Below, one piece after another: positions 9,231 through 17,932 of a DNA stretch of 64,000 bases. Both the position numbers and the translations under genes were made by a program. How positions within the stretch are numbered: the first letter of the stretch is position 1; every line of letters begins with the position of its first letter. This stretch comes from Candidatus Bathyarchaeota archaeon (GTDB lineage: Archaea > Thermoproteota > Bathyarchaeia > Bathyarchaeales > Bathycorpusculaceae). Location of the stretch: assembly GCA_003164295.1 (NCBI GenBank), contig PLTA01000053.1, forward strand, positions 1 to 64,000, in the 5' to 3' direction. The notes under the pieces were generated by a model. The model was not told the DNA's origin. It made no database searches and saw only the letters and a program-made list of their open reading frames with translations.

Positions 9231-10423
9231 AAATAATAAATTACCCTGTTGACGGAAAATATGGAAAATACGGGGGACGCTTTGTTCCTGAAGTTTTGAT
9301 GGCGGCAATTAAGGAACTTGAAGAAGCTTATTTGCAAGCCCAGAAAGAGGCCACGTTCCAAAAAGAACTCGACTATTACCTTTCAGAGTTCGTTGGCAGA
9401 CCAACGCCGCTGTATTATGCTGAGAACTTGACCAAAAAACTTGGAGGCGCCAAAATCTACCTTAAACGCGAAGACCTAGCCCACGGAGGAGCACACAAAA
9501 TAAACAACACCATCGGACAAGCGCTATTGGCTAAGCGAATGGGCAAAACTCGCGTTATCGCTGAGACCGGAGCAGGTCAACACGGCGTAGCTACGGCTAT
9601 TGCGTGTGCAGCGTTGGGATTAAAAGCTGAAGTGTACATGGGCACGGAAGACTGCGAGCGGCAGCGACTCAACGTTTTCAGAATGAAGCTTCTCAACGCA
9701 CAAGTGCATCCTGTGGAATCAGGCTCAAAAACTCTCAAAGACTCAATAAATGAAGCCTTTCGAGATTGGGTAACAAACCTCGAAAACACCTATTACTTAA
9801 TCGGATCAGTTGTGGGGCCACACCCATACCCGATGATTGTTAGGGATTTCCAGAGTGTAATTGGGAAAGAACTCAAAGAACAATTTCACAAAAAAGAAGG
9901 CAAACTGCCCGATGCATTAGTTGCTTGCGTAGGTGGCGGAAGCAACGCTATGGGTACATTCTACCCCTTTGAAGATGACTCGTCTGTAGGGTTTTATGGA
10001 GTTGAAGCGGCTGGGGAAGGCTTAGAAACGGGCAAACATGCCGCATCGCTTGGCGCAGGAGCAGAAGGCGTTTTCCATGGCATGCTAACCTACATTCTCC
10101 AAGACAGCAACGGGCAAATTCAGAACACAAGCAGCGTTTCAGCTGGCTTAGATTATCCAGGGGTTGGACCAGAACACTCCATGCTAAAAACTCTAAAACG
10201 AGCAAAATACGTTTCAGCTACAGACAAAGAAGCGGTAGATGCTTTTCTTACTTTATCGAAAGAAGAAGGAATTCTTCCTGCATTGGAATCTTCACATGCA
10301 GTAGCTTACGCAATGAAGTTAGCTCCACAAATGAAAAAAACGCAATCAATCGTTGTCACGTTGTCAGGGCGGGGAGACAAAGACGTGGAAACCATAGCCA
10401 GTTACATAGGAGCAAAAATATGA
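9227..10423 (+). CDS. trpB: tryptophan synthase beta subunit (TrpB1 type)
   Basis: 398 residues. The PLP lysine is in '[11 protein letters not shown]', followed by '[12 protein letters not shown]'; the phosphate-binding loop is '[10 protein letters not shown]' and the C-terminal '[11 protein letters not shown]' is conserved. '[12 protein letters not shown]' marks the classic TrpB1 form that pairs with TrpA, in keeping with the adjacent trpA. It condenses indole with serine. The ATGA overlap with trpC suggests coupling. Confidence 0.97.
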   Translation: MKIINYPVDGKYGKYGGRFVPEVLMAAIKELEEAYLQAQKEATFQKELDYYLSEFVGRPTPLYYAENLTKKLGGAKIYLKREDLAHGGAHKINNTIGQALLAKRMGKTRVIAETGAGQHGVATAIACAALGLKAEVYMGTEDCERQRLNVFRMKLLNAQVHPVESGSKTLKDSINEAFRDWVTNLENTYYLIGSVVGPHPYPMIVRDFQSVIGKELKEQFHKKEGKLPDALVACVGGGSNAMGTFYPFEDDSSVGFYGVEAAGEGLETGKHAASLGAGAEGVFHGMLTYILQDSNGQIQNTSSVSAGLDYPGVGPEHSMLKTLKRAKYVSATDKEAVDAFLTLSKEEGILPALESSHAVAYAMKLAPQMKKTQSIVVTLSGRGDKDVETIASYIGAKI

Positions 10424-11229
10424 ACGCCATAACAGAAGCTTTCCAAAAAGCCAAAGCAAAAGGCAATGGGGCGCTTGTAGGATACGTTATGGCTGGCGAT
10501 CCAAACCCCGAGTTAACACCAAAAATTGCAGACGCCCTAATTGGTGGTGGCATAGATGTTTTGGAGCTTGGTTTGCCCTTTTCTGACCCGATTGCTGATG
10601 GACCAACAATTCAAGCCGCAAGCGTACGTGCCTTAACGGCTGGAACCACGCCGATGAAAGTGTTGGAAATTGCTAAGCAAATAAGGCAACGACATGATGT
10701 GCCTATTATAATAATGACTTATTATAATCCCGTATTTAGGCTGGGACTAGAGAGGTTTTTCAGTTTAGCTAAAGAAAGTTTTGTTGACGGGGTTATAGTT
10801 CCCGATTTACCAATAGAAGAAGCAGGCGACTTCAAGAGAGCAGCAAACAAATCAGGCATAGATACGATTTTCATAGTAGCACCATCAACTTCCAATGAAA
10901 GGCTTGCGAAGATAGTTGAGTGTTCGTCAGGTTTTCTATATCTTGTTTCACACTTTGGCGTCACCGGTACACAGTCAGCGATCGAAGATTCAACAATTCA
11001 GCTTGTCAAGCGTGTACTGCCTTACACCTCTGGGAAGATTCCATTAGCGGTTGGCTTCGGCGTCTCTAAGCCTGAACATGTAACGCAAATTATCGAGGCG
11101 GGAGCGGACGGCGTCATTGTTGGAAGCGCATTCATCGACATAATTCGAAAAATCCCTGATGTAACTGACAAAGCGCTGAAACAGCTGCAAGAAACGGCAA
11201 CGGCGCTGAAAGTGGCAACAAAAATTTAA
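10420..11229 (+). CDS. trpA: tryptophan synthase alpha subunit
   Basis: 269 residues, TIM-barrel. The catalytic Glu is in '[11 protein letters not shown]' and the catalytic Asp in '[11 protein letters not shown]'; '[11 protein letters not shown]' and '[10 protein letters not shown]' are further family motifs. It cleaves indole-3-glycerol phosphate and channels indole to TrpB. The start overlaps the trpB stop as ATGA. It is the last gene of the operon; the region to the next gene (about 105 bases) has no clear hairpin. Confidence 0.96.
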   Translation: MNAITEAFQKAKAKGNGALVGYVMAGDPNPELTPKIADALIGGGIDVLELGLPFSDPIADGPTIQAASVRALTAGTTPMKVLEIAKQIRQRHDVPIIIMTYYNPVFRLGLERFFSLAKESFVDGVIVPDLPIEEAGDFKRAANKSGIDTIFIVAPSTSNERLAKIVECSSGFLYLVSHFGVTGTQSAIEDSTIQLVKRVLPYTSGKIPLAVGFGVSKPEHVTQIIEAGADGVIVGSAFIDIIRKIPDVTDKALKQLQETATALKVATKI

Positions 11230-11335
11230 CCTTAATTTTTATTGAAAATCAGGCGTTCATGACAATCCGCAATCTCAAGAGTCGCGGTCAACTATCTTTA
11301 TATATTGATTAATGAAAAGTTCTAATTGATGTTTT

Positions 11336-12142
11336 ATGGACTTTTTTAATGAAACAATAACTTTCGAATGTTTCGACGGCGCTGACATGACCGCTTACGT
11401 CGCCACTCCAAAAACAAAAAATCGAAACCCAGCCATCATAATCGTACATGAAGCTTGGGGACTTAACCAACAAATCAAAGGCGTTGCAGAAAGATACGCT
11501 CAACAAGGCTTTGTCGCCGTGGCACCACATCTTTTCAGCCGACAAAAAGACCTAACCGAACTAGCTATTGAGAAGGCAATGGCACAGATGTGGCATATCC
11601 CACCTGAAAAACGAAACGACCCCGGCGAAGTACAGAAGCTAATGGCGAGCCTGTCGGAAAATGATCGAAAAATCGTAAACTTCTTCTTTACTGGCCGAGA
11701 GGCTGCCGAAAAAGCAATGAGCAAGGACTTGCTCTCTTGCGTAGCTTTTGCCAAAAGTATGGAAAGTGTGGATGCTGAAAATCTGGGAATCACAGGTTTT
11801 TGCTTAGGCGGCGGGTTAACTTACCAGCTTGCAACTGAGTACCCGTTTAAAGCTGCGGTTCCTTTTTATGGGGCAAACCCAAAGCCTCTCGAAGCAGTCG
11901 CCAAAATAAGCGGACCTGTCTTTGGAATCTATGCAGGAGAAGATTCAAGAATAACCAGTGGAGTTACGGCTTTAGTTGAAAGCATGATTGCTCACAAAAA
12001 AACTTTTCAAATGAAAATCTATCAAGGCGTACAACACGCTTTCTTCAACGAAACAAGACCTGTATACAATAAAGCCGCTGCTGAAGACGCATGGACAATG
12101 GCTTTAGCTTTCTTCAACAAATTCCTCAAGGCGAACCCATGA
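11336..12142 (+). CDS. dienelactone hydrolase family protein
   Basis: 268 residues, alpha/beta-hydrolase. The N-terminal strand has 'PAIIIVHEAWGLNQQIKGVAERYA', the nucleophile elbow is 'ITGFCLGGGLTY' with a Cys nucleophile as in dienelactone hydrolases, an Asp lies in 'IYAGEDSRIT', and the His in 'YQGVQHAFF'. The full Cys-Asp-His triad is therefore present. The physiological substrate is unknown. It is intracellular, as there is no signal peptide. Its stop overlaps the start of a 45-residue ORF. Confidence 0.9.
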   Translation: MDFFNETITFECFDGADMTAYVATPKTKNRNPAIIIVHEAWGLNQQIKGVAERYAQQGFVAVAPHLFSRQKDLTELAIEKAMAQMWHIPPEKRNDPGEVQKLMASLSENDRKIVNFFFTGREAAEKAMSKDLLSCVAFAKSMESVDAENLGITGFCLGGGLTYQLATEYPFKAAVPFYGANPKPLEAVAKISGPVFGIYAGEDSRITSGVTALVESMIAHKKTFQMKIYQGVQHAFFNETRPVYNKAAAEDAWTMALAFFNKFLKANP

Positions 12143-12276
12143 GCAACACCGAAAAACCCGCCGAATCAAGCCTACTTTGGGACTGCTTTACCAACTGGTC
12201 GCTAACCCTTGAGAAAAATTCAACACCAGAAAATTGGGAAACAAAAAATCGCAGAAAACCAAGCAACTATGTTTAG
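12139..12276 (+). CDS. small ORF coupled to the dienelactone hydrolase
   Basis: 45 codons beginning with the ATG that overlaps the hydrolase stop (ATGA). It reads MSNTEKPAESSLLWDCFTNW and continues in a charged tail. I do not recognise it. The overlap suggests translational coupling, but the ORF is short and could be chance. Confidence 0.4.
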   Translation: MSNTEKPAESSLLWDCFTNWSLTLEKNSTPENWETKNRRKPSNYV

Positions 12277-12290
12277 CACGTTGTGCTATG

Positions 12291-12810
12291 TCATAAATGT
12301 CCCATAATCAGCGTCGTTTCCACCGTGGCAGCTACAGCCAACAAGGCAAGGTAGAGTATTGATGATTTCCATGTTTGAAGCGTTCTTTTACAGTTCCTTT
12401 TGCTAACGCAACTGTTAGAAAAATGCTTTCGGCAACTATTACTGAGTAAGCTAAATTTTCTATTGTTCCCACGGGATGTAAATGCCGACTACGTAGAGTA
12501 ACGGGGATATGTGGTTAGCATATGCCAGTTGGCCTATTGCTTTCGCAGTGTTTAGAGTAATCGCGCCAAAGATAATAGGACCGCCTATAGGAACGATTGC
12601 AAAAATGCTTACTAGAAAATTGTTCAGGAAAATGCTTTGTGGAGTAACAGTTTGTCGAACTGTGTTTATTTGTTTTTGCGTCTGATCTGCAGTTTTGGGA
12701 GTAGTTGTGGCGTATGCTTCGTAAGCAACGGCTATTGTTATTCCAGCAATTACCAAAAACACAAGTAAAACTACGAGTAGGTAAGTTTTCGTTAAAAAAG
12801 CGTTCCCCAT
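12291..12810 (-). pseudogene. SpoIIM/DUF95-like integral membrane protein with two frameshifts
   Basis: The first 116 residues have an N-terminal transmembrane helix, a polar segment, then 'IFLNNFLVSIFAIVPIGGPIIFG', the pattern of archaeal stage-II-sporulation-M-like membrane proteins. The frame stops at 12460, but homologous-looking hydrophobic coding continues in a second frame ('ENLAYSVIVAESIFLTVALA') and then a third ('SILYLALLAVAATVETTLIM') to a TGA at 12291-12293. Joined, about 173 residues result, the usual family length. Two single-base changes therefore break the gene, or two assembly errors are present. Confidence 0.65.
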
Positions 12811-12822
12811 TTATCTTCACCT

Positions 12823-13164
12823 GTTGTCCGAGCTATATTAGTATCAAGCTGTCGTTAGTTCAAGCGCCAATGTAAACTCCGATATTTAGTTATATATTTT
12901 TTCTGTGCGAATTATTAGGGTGAGAGCGTGATTATTTGAAGCGTTTTCATTAATTATTCTATTATATCGAGGAAACGTGGAAGTATCACCAACTTTCTAA
13001 TTTTTTTTTGAATGTTAAGAACTCTTGAGTTGGTTTGTGAAATTTTTGGTATTGGTTTAAGTTGGCGTTGAAGCGGTTGGGCGGTTGTGATTGTCGTGGT
13101 GCAGTCACAGAGCCTTAAAGCCAAAACCCCTAAAATAATAGTGGTGTTTATTTTGGAAAAAACT
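12823..13164. other. intergenic region
   Basis: Between the SpoIIM-like gene and the next plus-strand gene I see no convincing coding sequence. The stretch is AT-rich on the left and GT-rich around 13030-13090. Confidence 0.5.
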
Positions 13165-13437
13165 ATGATGAAATATCAAGTTATGATTAAAACAATATCG
13201 GGAAAAGGCGGCGAATTCTGGGAAGTATTCAAAAAAATGCCTACCGAACCAATGAAAGGCATTATGATTGAATCCTCATGGAGCTTATTTGGCTACTGGG
13301 ACTTCGTTCTATTCTTTAAAGCTGACAGCAACGACAACAGCCTACACTTCGTGGGAGAAATTTTACGTGCCATGCCAGGCATTGCTGAAACCAGCACGTC
13401 GCCAATGACTATGCTCAAAGAGCACATGATGATGTAA
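13165..13437 (+). CDS. small alpha/beta-barrel-like protein (GYD/AsnC-like fold suggested)
   Basis: About 90 residues from ATG 13165: 'MKYQVMIKTISGKGGEFWEVFKK' then 'GIMIESSWSLFGYWDFVLFFKA' and a Met-rich end. The strand-helix-strand order and the 'GYWDFVLFF' strand recall dimeric alpha/beta-barrel families such as GYD or the AsnC ligand-binding domain. No catalytic residues can be named. It stands alone, about 290 bases before the SRP RNA gene. Confidence 0.55.
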   Translation: MMKYQVMIKTISGKGGEFWEVFKKMPTEPMKGIMIESSWSLFGYWDFVLFFKADSNDNSLHFVGEILRAMPGIAETSTSPMTMLKEHMMM

Positions 13438-13532
13438 TAATTAACTTTTTTTAGCTTTGCTTCTTTTCTTCTTTTTCTTTTCAAAATCATACGTTTGCAA
13501 GGTCAATTTAGGGACGTTTTGGAACACAGAGA

Positions 13533-13640
13533 AACGCAATTAAACGCAGAAACACGCGGTTCAACGCAAAACAACGCAGAACAACGCGAAAACTCTCAAC
13601 CTGCAAACGAAACAAACCCTAAATCAAAAAAGCAAACCAA
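13533..13640 (-). repeat. dispersed repeat, copy A (inverted)
   Basis: Read on the minus strand, a conserved block (GATTTAGGG then GTTTGCAGGTTGAG) is followed by a roughly 10-base periodic tract with cores such as CTGCGTTGTT. Related copies lie at 19191-19299 and 21055-21170. No coding function is seen. Confidence 0.6.
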
Positions 13641-13729
13641 AACACAAACAACAAAATTTACCCCAAAAATCAGAGAATCAACGCCTTCATCTGCGAAAGA
13701 CTTAAAGTGTGTTCCGTGCCTTACGTTTT

Positions 13730-14050
13730 CGGCGGTGGATCTTAGGCGGTGGGGTAGGGGTCCATTGTACCGTAAACCCTCTATACGACGGGCTGACATC
13801 TGCGGATGAGGCGCCGAAGGCCGTTTGGATCTTCATTTCCGAAACATTGACTATCCGTCCTTTGGGGCTGGCGGTCAACATGCAGCTTCCGTAGGGGAGT
13901 TGTTTTGTTGTTCACCAGGCGAACCTGGCTAGGCTCGGGAGAGAGCAACCTAAGTTTGGACGTTATGCGCTCAAGGGGGTGCGGGTAAGAGCGTAGGGCT
14001 TGAGGCTTTCAGGCGGAGTCTGGGCGTCAAACCGCAGTGGTCCACCGCTA
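13730..14050 (+). ncRNA. ffs: signal recognition particle RNA (archaeal 7S RNA)
   Basis: About 320 bases, the archaeal size. The ends pair: GGCGGTGGATC at the 5' end with GGTCCACCGCT at the 3' end. The Alu domain has CCATTGTACCGTAAACC (compare CCTGTAACCGGAAACC in known archaeal RNAs). Helix 8, the SRP54 site, is at about 13918-13953 with GGCGAACCTGGCTAGG, then CGGGAGAGAGCAACCTAAG, matching the conserved asymmetric loop and GNAR-like tetraloop. A TATA-like CTTAAAGT at 13701-13708 lies 23-30 bases before the 5' end. The RNA scaffolds SRP19/SRP54 for membrane targeting. Confidence 0.9.
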
Positions 14051-14081
14051 CTGCTTTCTTGGTTTTATAAAATTGATTTTA

Positions 14082-14297
14082 TTACCTTTTCCAAGCAATC
14101 TCAGGACGTTCTTGTTTTATATGTGTAGGTACGTTTTTCGATGCTTCCCCCATTATCTCGATGCTACGTACAACGGCATTGAGCGTTTTTCTATCCTTGA
14201 TAAACTGCTCATACGTCATATCGTCAACAAAGCTTTCAATGTCGTTTACAGCATCTAAAATGTCATGGAGATAATCCCTGAAGTCACGGGCTTTCAT
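14082..14297 (-). pseudogene. HEPN (HepT) toxin, C-terminally truncated
   Basis: 71 residues: 'DFRDYLHDILDAVNDIESF' and 'LNAVVRSIEIMGEASKNVP' are typical of the HepT/DUF86 family. Full HepT proteins are about 110 residues and carry the RNase motif R-x4-6-H-x-Y in the missing C-terminal part. The ORF stops right after 'RPEIAWKR', 32 bases from the 3' end of the SRP RNA gene. The protein therefore lacks its active site. Its start overlaps the mntA stop (ATGA). Confidence 0.8.
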
Positions 14298-14587
14298 ACC
14301 ATGATTACTTCCTTGAGGATGTGCTCGCCAATATGAGGCTTGAGTGCTTTCTTTGATACCAAGTCCACTTTGACGCCTAAAAGCTTAGAAAGGTACATTT
14401 CAAGATCCATAAATTCAAACAATACGGTTGGCTCATCAAACTCAACTAGCACATCCACATCGCTTTTCCGTTTCTGCTCTCCACGAACATAAGAACCAAA
14501 AACGCCGATAGTTTTCACTTTAAAGCTCTTTTTCAATTCTATCTTATGTTGCGAAAGCGTGCGTTTGATGTCTTCAACATTTTGCAT
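14294..14587 (-). CDS. mntA: MntA-type minimal nucleotidyltransferase antitoxin
   Basis: 97 residues. 'GVFGSYVRGEQKRKSDVDVLVEF' is the GSxxRG...SDxD signature of the Pol-beta-like minimal nucleotidyltransferases. In HepT/MntA systems this protein AMPylates and neutralises the HEPN toxin. Here it is translated first and overlaps the truncated hepT by 4 bases. Catalytic residues appear intact, so the antitoxin may outlive the inactive toxin. Confidence 0.85.
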   Translation of the reverse strand: MQNVEDIKRTLSQHKIELKKSFKVKTIGVFGSYVRGEQKRKSDVDVLVEFDEPTVLFEFMDLEMYLSKLLGVKVDLVSKKALKPHIGEHILKEVIMV

Positions 14588-14627
14588 GCTTCAAACACCG
14601 AGAACTTTGCATTTAAAGGCTTTTTAA

Positions 14628-14695
14628 AAGCATTGGCTGGCGGGGGAGAGGCAACCTTAGGGGGTGCAGGTAAGATTGTAGCGGTTGATTGTTTT
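14628..14695 (+). repeat. partial SRP-RNA-like sequence
   Basis: GGGAGAGGCAACCTTAG followed by GGGGGTGCAGGTAAGA and GTAGCGGTTG resembles bases 13937-14010 of the SRP RNA gene (GGGAGAGAGCAACCTAAG, GGGGGTGCGGGTAAGAGC), with about 20 bases deleted between the two blocks. No complete RNA can be folded from it. It sits on the other side of the mntA/hepT pair from the true SRP gene. Confidence 0.45.
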
Positions 14696-14696
14696 G

Positions 14697-14738
14697 GTAG
14701 AAGAAGAACAACACTATACACAACGATTGTTCTTCTAC
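14697..14738 (+). other. imperfect hairpin
   Basis: GTAGAAGAAGAACAAC at 14697-14712 pairs with GATTGTTCTTCTAC at 14725-14738, with a small bulge. It is followed by CTTCTTTTAATGAA, a string seen again near 14920. Further small palindromes (ACCAACAGTTGGT at about 14862) follow. The stretch 14588-14958 has no gene I can support. Confidence 0.4.
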
Positions 14739-14958
14739 TTCTTTTAATGAAATGATGATGACTTTCCTTATCTATTTACGCTTAGAAGTAGGATGCGGTG
14801 CTAATTCCATCCTTCCTTCTTCTTTCAAAGAAGAACAACACCCGGTGCTACCACCAACAGTTGGTGTTCTACCAAAGCAGAAGACGAAGAAGAAGAAGCA
14901 GAAGTGTGAATTTTCAAGGCTTCTTTTAATGAAAATATGTGCTGAGTCTCATATGCTG

Positions 14959-15510
14959 TTACTTCGATTCATCAAGGCTTTTCTTGTACAGCGCCTTATC
15001 AATCACTCTAACATCGAGGTTTTGTTTAGCCGCTGTTTTCCTAATTACTTCAAGCAGTTTAAGATAATTCTGGGTCGTTAACAAGCCAGCCGGCGGATTG
15101 CCAAGCAACGCCTTCCAAGTTGCAGAATCAAGAATAGCGTATTGTTTAGGGTCAAAAAACGCTAAGATAACGCTTGCTAAAACTGGGTTGATGCCTTCAA
15201 GTAGGGTGAGACAGTTCATTCGGTAGCCGTCTTCACAAGAAGGAATGCTCAAAGCTTGGCTCGTAAGGCGATTAACAGTTGCTTCTTGATTTCGAGAAAC
15301 TAACTCCAAAACCCGCGTTTTTTTCTCTGGCTCATCTTTAAACTTCCACTCCACAACCTGCGCCAAATCACTGCACGTTAATGCTTTGGCTTTTCGAAAT
15401 CTAGCACCTAACTCCCGTTCTTTCTGCGCCTGCCAACCTAAGCTTTTATCATATTTGCGGCTCCACATCAAAAAAGTAGCTTTATCCACACAATTCAACC
15501 TTGTAAGCAT
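14959..15510 (-). CDS. conserved hypothetical protein with HhH-like segment
   Basis: 183 residues, no signal peptide. The segment 'LLEGINPVLASVILAFFDPKQYAILD' resembles the helix-hairpin-helix and active-site surroundings of a family of uncharacterised proteins distantly related to DNA glycosylases ('gvgp.tASaiLaf..P..ypi.D'). Whether it is an enzyme cannot be decided. It is isolated on the minus strand, with its start 75 bases from a small zinc-binding ORF. Confidence 0.6.
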   Translation of the reverse strand: MLTRLNCVDKATFLMWSRKYDKSLGWQAQKERELGARFRKAKALTCSDLAQVVEWKFKDEPEKKTRVLELVSRNQEATVNRLTSQALSIPSCEDGYRMNCLTLLEGINPVLASVILAFFDPKQYAILDSATWKALLGNPPAGLLTTQNYLKLLEVIRKTAAKQNLDVRVIDKALYKKSLDESK

Positions 15511-15580
15511 AATTGAGAATTAGTTGCATTTTTGCTTTTGCCTAAAATTAACAAGGAAATAAAATAGGAAATGTTTGGGG

Positions 15581-15706
15581 TTAGTTTTGGTCTACTAGAT
15601 GTGCTGTTCCGTCTGGACAGTATACTTTTTCATCTTTGCTTACTCGCCTGTAACGTTCACTGCACATATGAAGGAGCGTGCAGCCGTCGCAATCTCTACT
15701 CAACAT
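15581..15706 (-). CDS. 41-residue zinc-binding-like protein
   Basis: Begins 'MLSRDCDGCTLLHMCSERY' and ends 'VYCPDGTAHLVDQN'. Four cysteines (C-x2-C, C, CPDGT) suggest a small metal site. A GGAGGCG ribosome site lies 8 bases before the ATG at 15706. A close paralogue occurs inside the integrated element at 35965-36090 with the same 'SRDCDGC' and 'CPDGTAHLVD' ends, which argues strongly that both are real genes. Function unknown. Confidence 0.75.
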   Translation of the reverse strand: MLSRDCDGCTLLHMCSERYRRVSKDEKVYCPDGTAHLVDQN

Positions 15707-15798
15707 ATCTTTTTTCGCCTCCTTATTAGAGCATTTTGCATCAGTGAATTTCGCTTATAAGATTATGTAACATGCATGTGTATACGTAGGCAAACATA

Positions 15799-15903
15799 TT
15801 AGCAGCGTTTCCGGTGTGCTGTGCAAGTTTTATAAGCAATGCAGTCTTCCGAGCAGGGAACGGCTGTTTTGGTCTGGCAATCCAATATAATGGTGCTGTT
15901 CAT
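15799..15903 (-). CDS. 34-residue Cys-rich small protein
   Basis: MNSTIILDCQTKTAVPCSED followed by C-x5-C and a terminal Cys: five cysteines in 34 residues. Its ATG overlaps the stop of the preceding minus-strand ORF as ATGA. It lies upstream of another small Cys protein on the same strand. Function unknown; metal binding is a guess. Confidence 0.5.
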   Translation of the reverse strand: MNSTIILDCQTKTAVPCSEDCIAYKTCTAHRKRC

Positions 15904-16109
15904 CTTACATCACCTTGCCCAATTTTTGCTCTTAGCGCATGTTTAATGCTGAAACGGCTATACCCCATAAATTTGAAGGGTAAGGCACATAAACATGAAC
16001 CTATCCTTTTTGTTTTTACCAAATCCAACATGCCGATTTCTCCTTTTTTGTTTTGCTCTGAACTTAATGTATCTATTTTGGGATATAAAGCGATTTGAGA
16101 AATGTTCAT
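15900..16109 (-). CDS. small hypothetical protein
   Basis: 69 residues from an internal ATG ('MNISQIALYPKID') to 'KIGQGDVR'. A longer in-frame start exists at 16163. I do not recognise it. The ATGA overlap with the downstream Cys-rich ORF is the main support. No Shine-Dalgarno is evident. Confidence 0.4.
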   Translation of the reverse strand: MNISQIALYPKIDTLSSEQNKKGEIGMLDLVKTKRIGSCLCALPFKFMGYSRFSIKHALRAKIGQGDVR

Positions 16110-16214
16110 ATCTTTTAAGAAAAACTCTTCAAAAAGTGGGTAAAAGTGGAAAATATAGGACAAAAATTATCTAAATCAATGTTAACATGAACAAATTACA
16201 TAAAAAGATATGTT

Positions 16215-16763
16215 TTAAACGTGACTTTCCACACGAACAATAGGTTTACCCATAATATCGCGCATTGTGTCAGCTACCTCAAATGGTCTGTGAACAAGTT
16301 GAAGTTTAGTTTGGCGTTCCCCTTGAGAATTTACAGTTATGTTTCCGTAGCCAAAAATTCTACCGCCTATAGATTGGTAAACAAGTAAATCTCCAAACCC
16401 AGCGGGCGTAACAACAAACGAGTGTAGCCTGAGAAGGCCGTTTCGAATTTCTAATCCATCTTGCCGCAATGTGTAAGAGTGGGATAATCGAAAAATCAAA
16501 AGCTCCAAAATGCTAAACAACCAAATCACTACAAAAAACAAAATCGTCCAAACAACAATCGCTAATCCAAACAAATTTAGAAAAGCGCCCCCTGAATAAT
16601 ATTCAAGTAGGGAAAATAAAAGTGCAAAGACAATAATTGTAATCATTCGAATAATGGCCGATGGAACAATCCAAGGCTTTCCCTGCCAAACAATATCGCT
16701 ATGAGCCACTTGCTTATCAGAAGACAACCAAAACACACCCACTAGGCAATAAGTAAAAAGCAT
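16215..16763 (-). CDS. membrane protein with bacterial PH (bPH2/YdbT-like) domain
   Basis: 182 residues. Two transmembrane helices lie at about 35-90 ('IIVFALLFSLLEYY', 'VVWTILFFVVIWLFSILELLIF'). The C-terminal part 'LSHSYTLRQDGLEIRNGLLRLHS...' and 'GFGDLLVYQSIGGRIFGYGNITV' is the usual bPH2 pattern, where a helix pair precedes a PH-like barrel. Such proteins are membrane-associated and of unknown function. It lies 61 bases downstream of another small membrane protein on the same strand. Confidence 0.8.
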   Translation of the reverse strand: MLFTYCLVGVFWLSSDKQVAHSDIVWQGKPWIVPSAIIRMITIIVFALLFSLLEYYSGGAFLNLFGLAIVVWTILFFVVIWLFSILELLIFRLSHSYTLRQDGLEIRNGLLRLHSFVVTPAGFGDLLVYQSIGGRIFGYGNITVNSQGERQTKLQLVHRPFEVADTMRDIMGKPIVRVESHV

Positions 16764-16824
16764 ATTTAAGCATTAAAGGCCAAATTGCCACTTTCTGCAC
16801 TTGCAAAGGTGTACCCTAAAAAAA

Positions 16825-17139
16825 TTATAATAAGGGTCTACTGACGAAAATGCCTTCAATCGAACGCAACAATTGGTACCCAAAAAGGATTGCAGCAAAG
16901 TACGTCGGCCATAAAATCACCGGCCAATTTCCAGGCGTATAAGACCAAAGACCGTTTGAGACAGCAAAAAATTCCATAAGTGCCAAAGCAACCATTCCGC
17001 TTGTAGCCAAAAACACCTGCTCTTTTATTTCCCGTTTACCTGAACCTTTACGTCGGATAAAAGTCAGTACGGCCCATGCGGCAAGAAAACCAAAAAAGAG
17101 CACGTACCAACTTGCATTGTAATCAATAAATACATTCAT
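16825..17139 (-). CDS. small integral membrane protein
   Basis: 104 residues with three or four hydrophobic helices ('WYVLFFGFLAAWAVLTFI', 'GMVALALMEFFAVSNGLW', 'PVILWPTYFAAILFGYQLL'). Not recognised. It is in the same orientation as the bPH2-domain gene and may be cotranscribed with it. Confidence 0.65.
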   Translation of the reverse strand: MNVFIDYNASWYVLFFGFLAAWAVLTFIRRKGSGKREIKEQVFLATSGMVALALMEFFAVSNGLWSYTPGNWPVILWPTYFAAILFGYQLLRSIEGIFVSRPLL

Positions 17140-17177
17140 GCAGAGGACAGCGTTTCTTCAGTATTAAAATGATTTGA

Positions 17178-17834
17178 TTAATCTGTTGTCTTTTTAGGGT
17201 GATTCTTTTGAGGTCTATGAGCAGGCCAACATTTTCGACAATACACTGCTCGATCTGCATGAGGTTGAAAAGGCACTTCACATTCACATCCACAATCACT
17301 ACATGTTACAGTGAAAACGCGTTCTTCATGGAACTGCTCAAATAAGTTATAATTTTTTAGACGCGGCCACCCAGTTTTTGCGTATCGCAGCATTTCAGGA
17401 TTATTTTTTAACCAACGCATCATATGAAAGAAGCTTTTCCCTCTTTTTTCTTCGCGTTCAGCCAGGGGTTCATATCCTAAATTGCGGATTTCATCTAAGT
17501 ACGCAATTTCTACAAGTCTTTGTGTTTCGCCGATAACTCTTATGCGTTTAACTCGGTCTTCACCATAAATTTTTTTGAGATCTTCAGCGGCTACATCAAA
17601 AATACAACCTTGACAAATGTGGATTGACTCATCGGGTTTAAGTTTGAACCACTCAACAAGTTTAGCGACAATTCGAGAGGATTCTTTAAGATACTCTTTT
17701 TCTCGGAAATTTTCCTGGTAAAACTTTACATCTATCAGGTCGTATTTGAATTCGCCTGTTTCTTCTCGATAAGCGCCAACTACAACGCCATGGAGCAAAT
17801 CGCCGCTGCCTGCATCATCAACAATAACTGTCAA
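17178..17834 (-). CDS. hypothetical protein with C-terminal CxxC-x17-CxxC zinc ribbon
   Basis: 218 residues. The C-terminus has 'CSDCGCECEVPFQPHADRAV' followed by YCRKC, the CxxC-x17-CxxC motif also seen in the small gene at 18859-18999. The N-terminal 150 residues start 'MTVIVDDAGSGDLLHGVVVGAYREE' and look like an alpha/beta nuclease-like or RNase-H-like fold, but this is a guess from strand pattern. It ends 98 bases after the RPA-like gene on the same strand. Confidence 0.65.
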   Translation of the reverse strand: MTVIVDDAGSGDLLHGVVVGAYREETGEFKYDLIDVKFYQENFREKEYLKESSRIVAKLVEWFKLKPDESIHICQGCIFDVAAEDLKKIYGEDRVKRIRVIGETQRLVEIAYLDEIRNLGYEPLAEREEKRGKSFFHMMRWLKNNPEMLRYAKTGWPRLKNYNLFEQFHEERVFTVTCSDCGCECEVPFQPHADRAVYCRKCWPAHRPQKNHPKKTTD

Positions 17835-17932
17835 TTATTAGTTTTCCTTCTCTATATTCTTCAAAGGAATGCTTAATTCTGCTATAAAAGTAGTCCTCCT
17901 TCGAAGGAATATTACTAAAGCAGTTGTTTAGG

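Noticed and set aside
14752..15081. Plus-strand ORF of 109 codons
   Set aside because: Low-complexity Lys/Ser content, overlaps hairpins and the real minus-strand gene at 14959-15510; no family resemblance.
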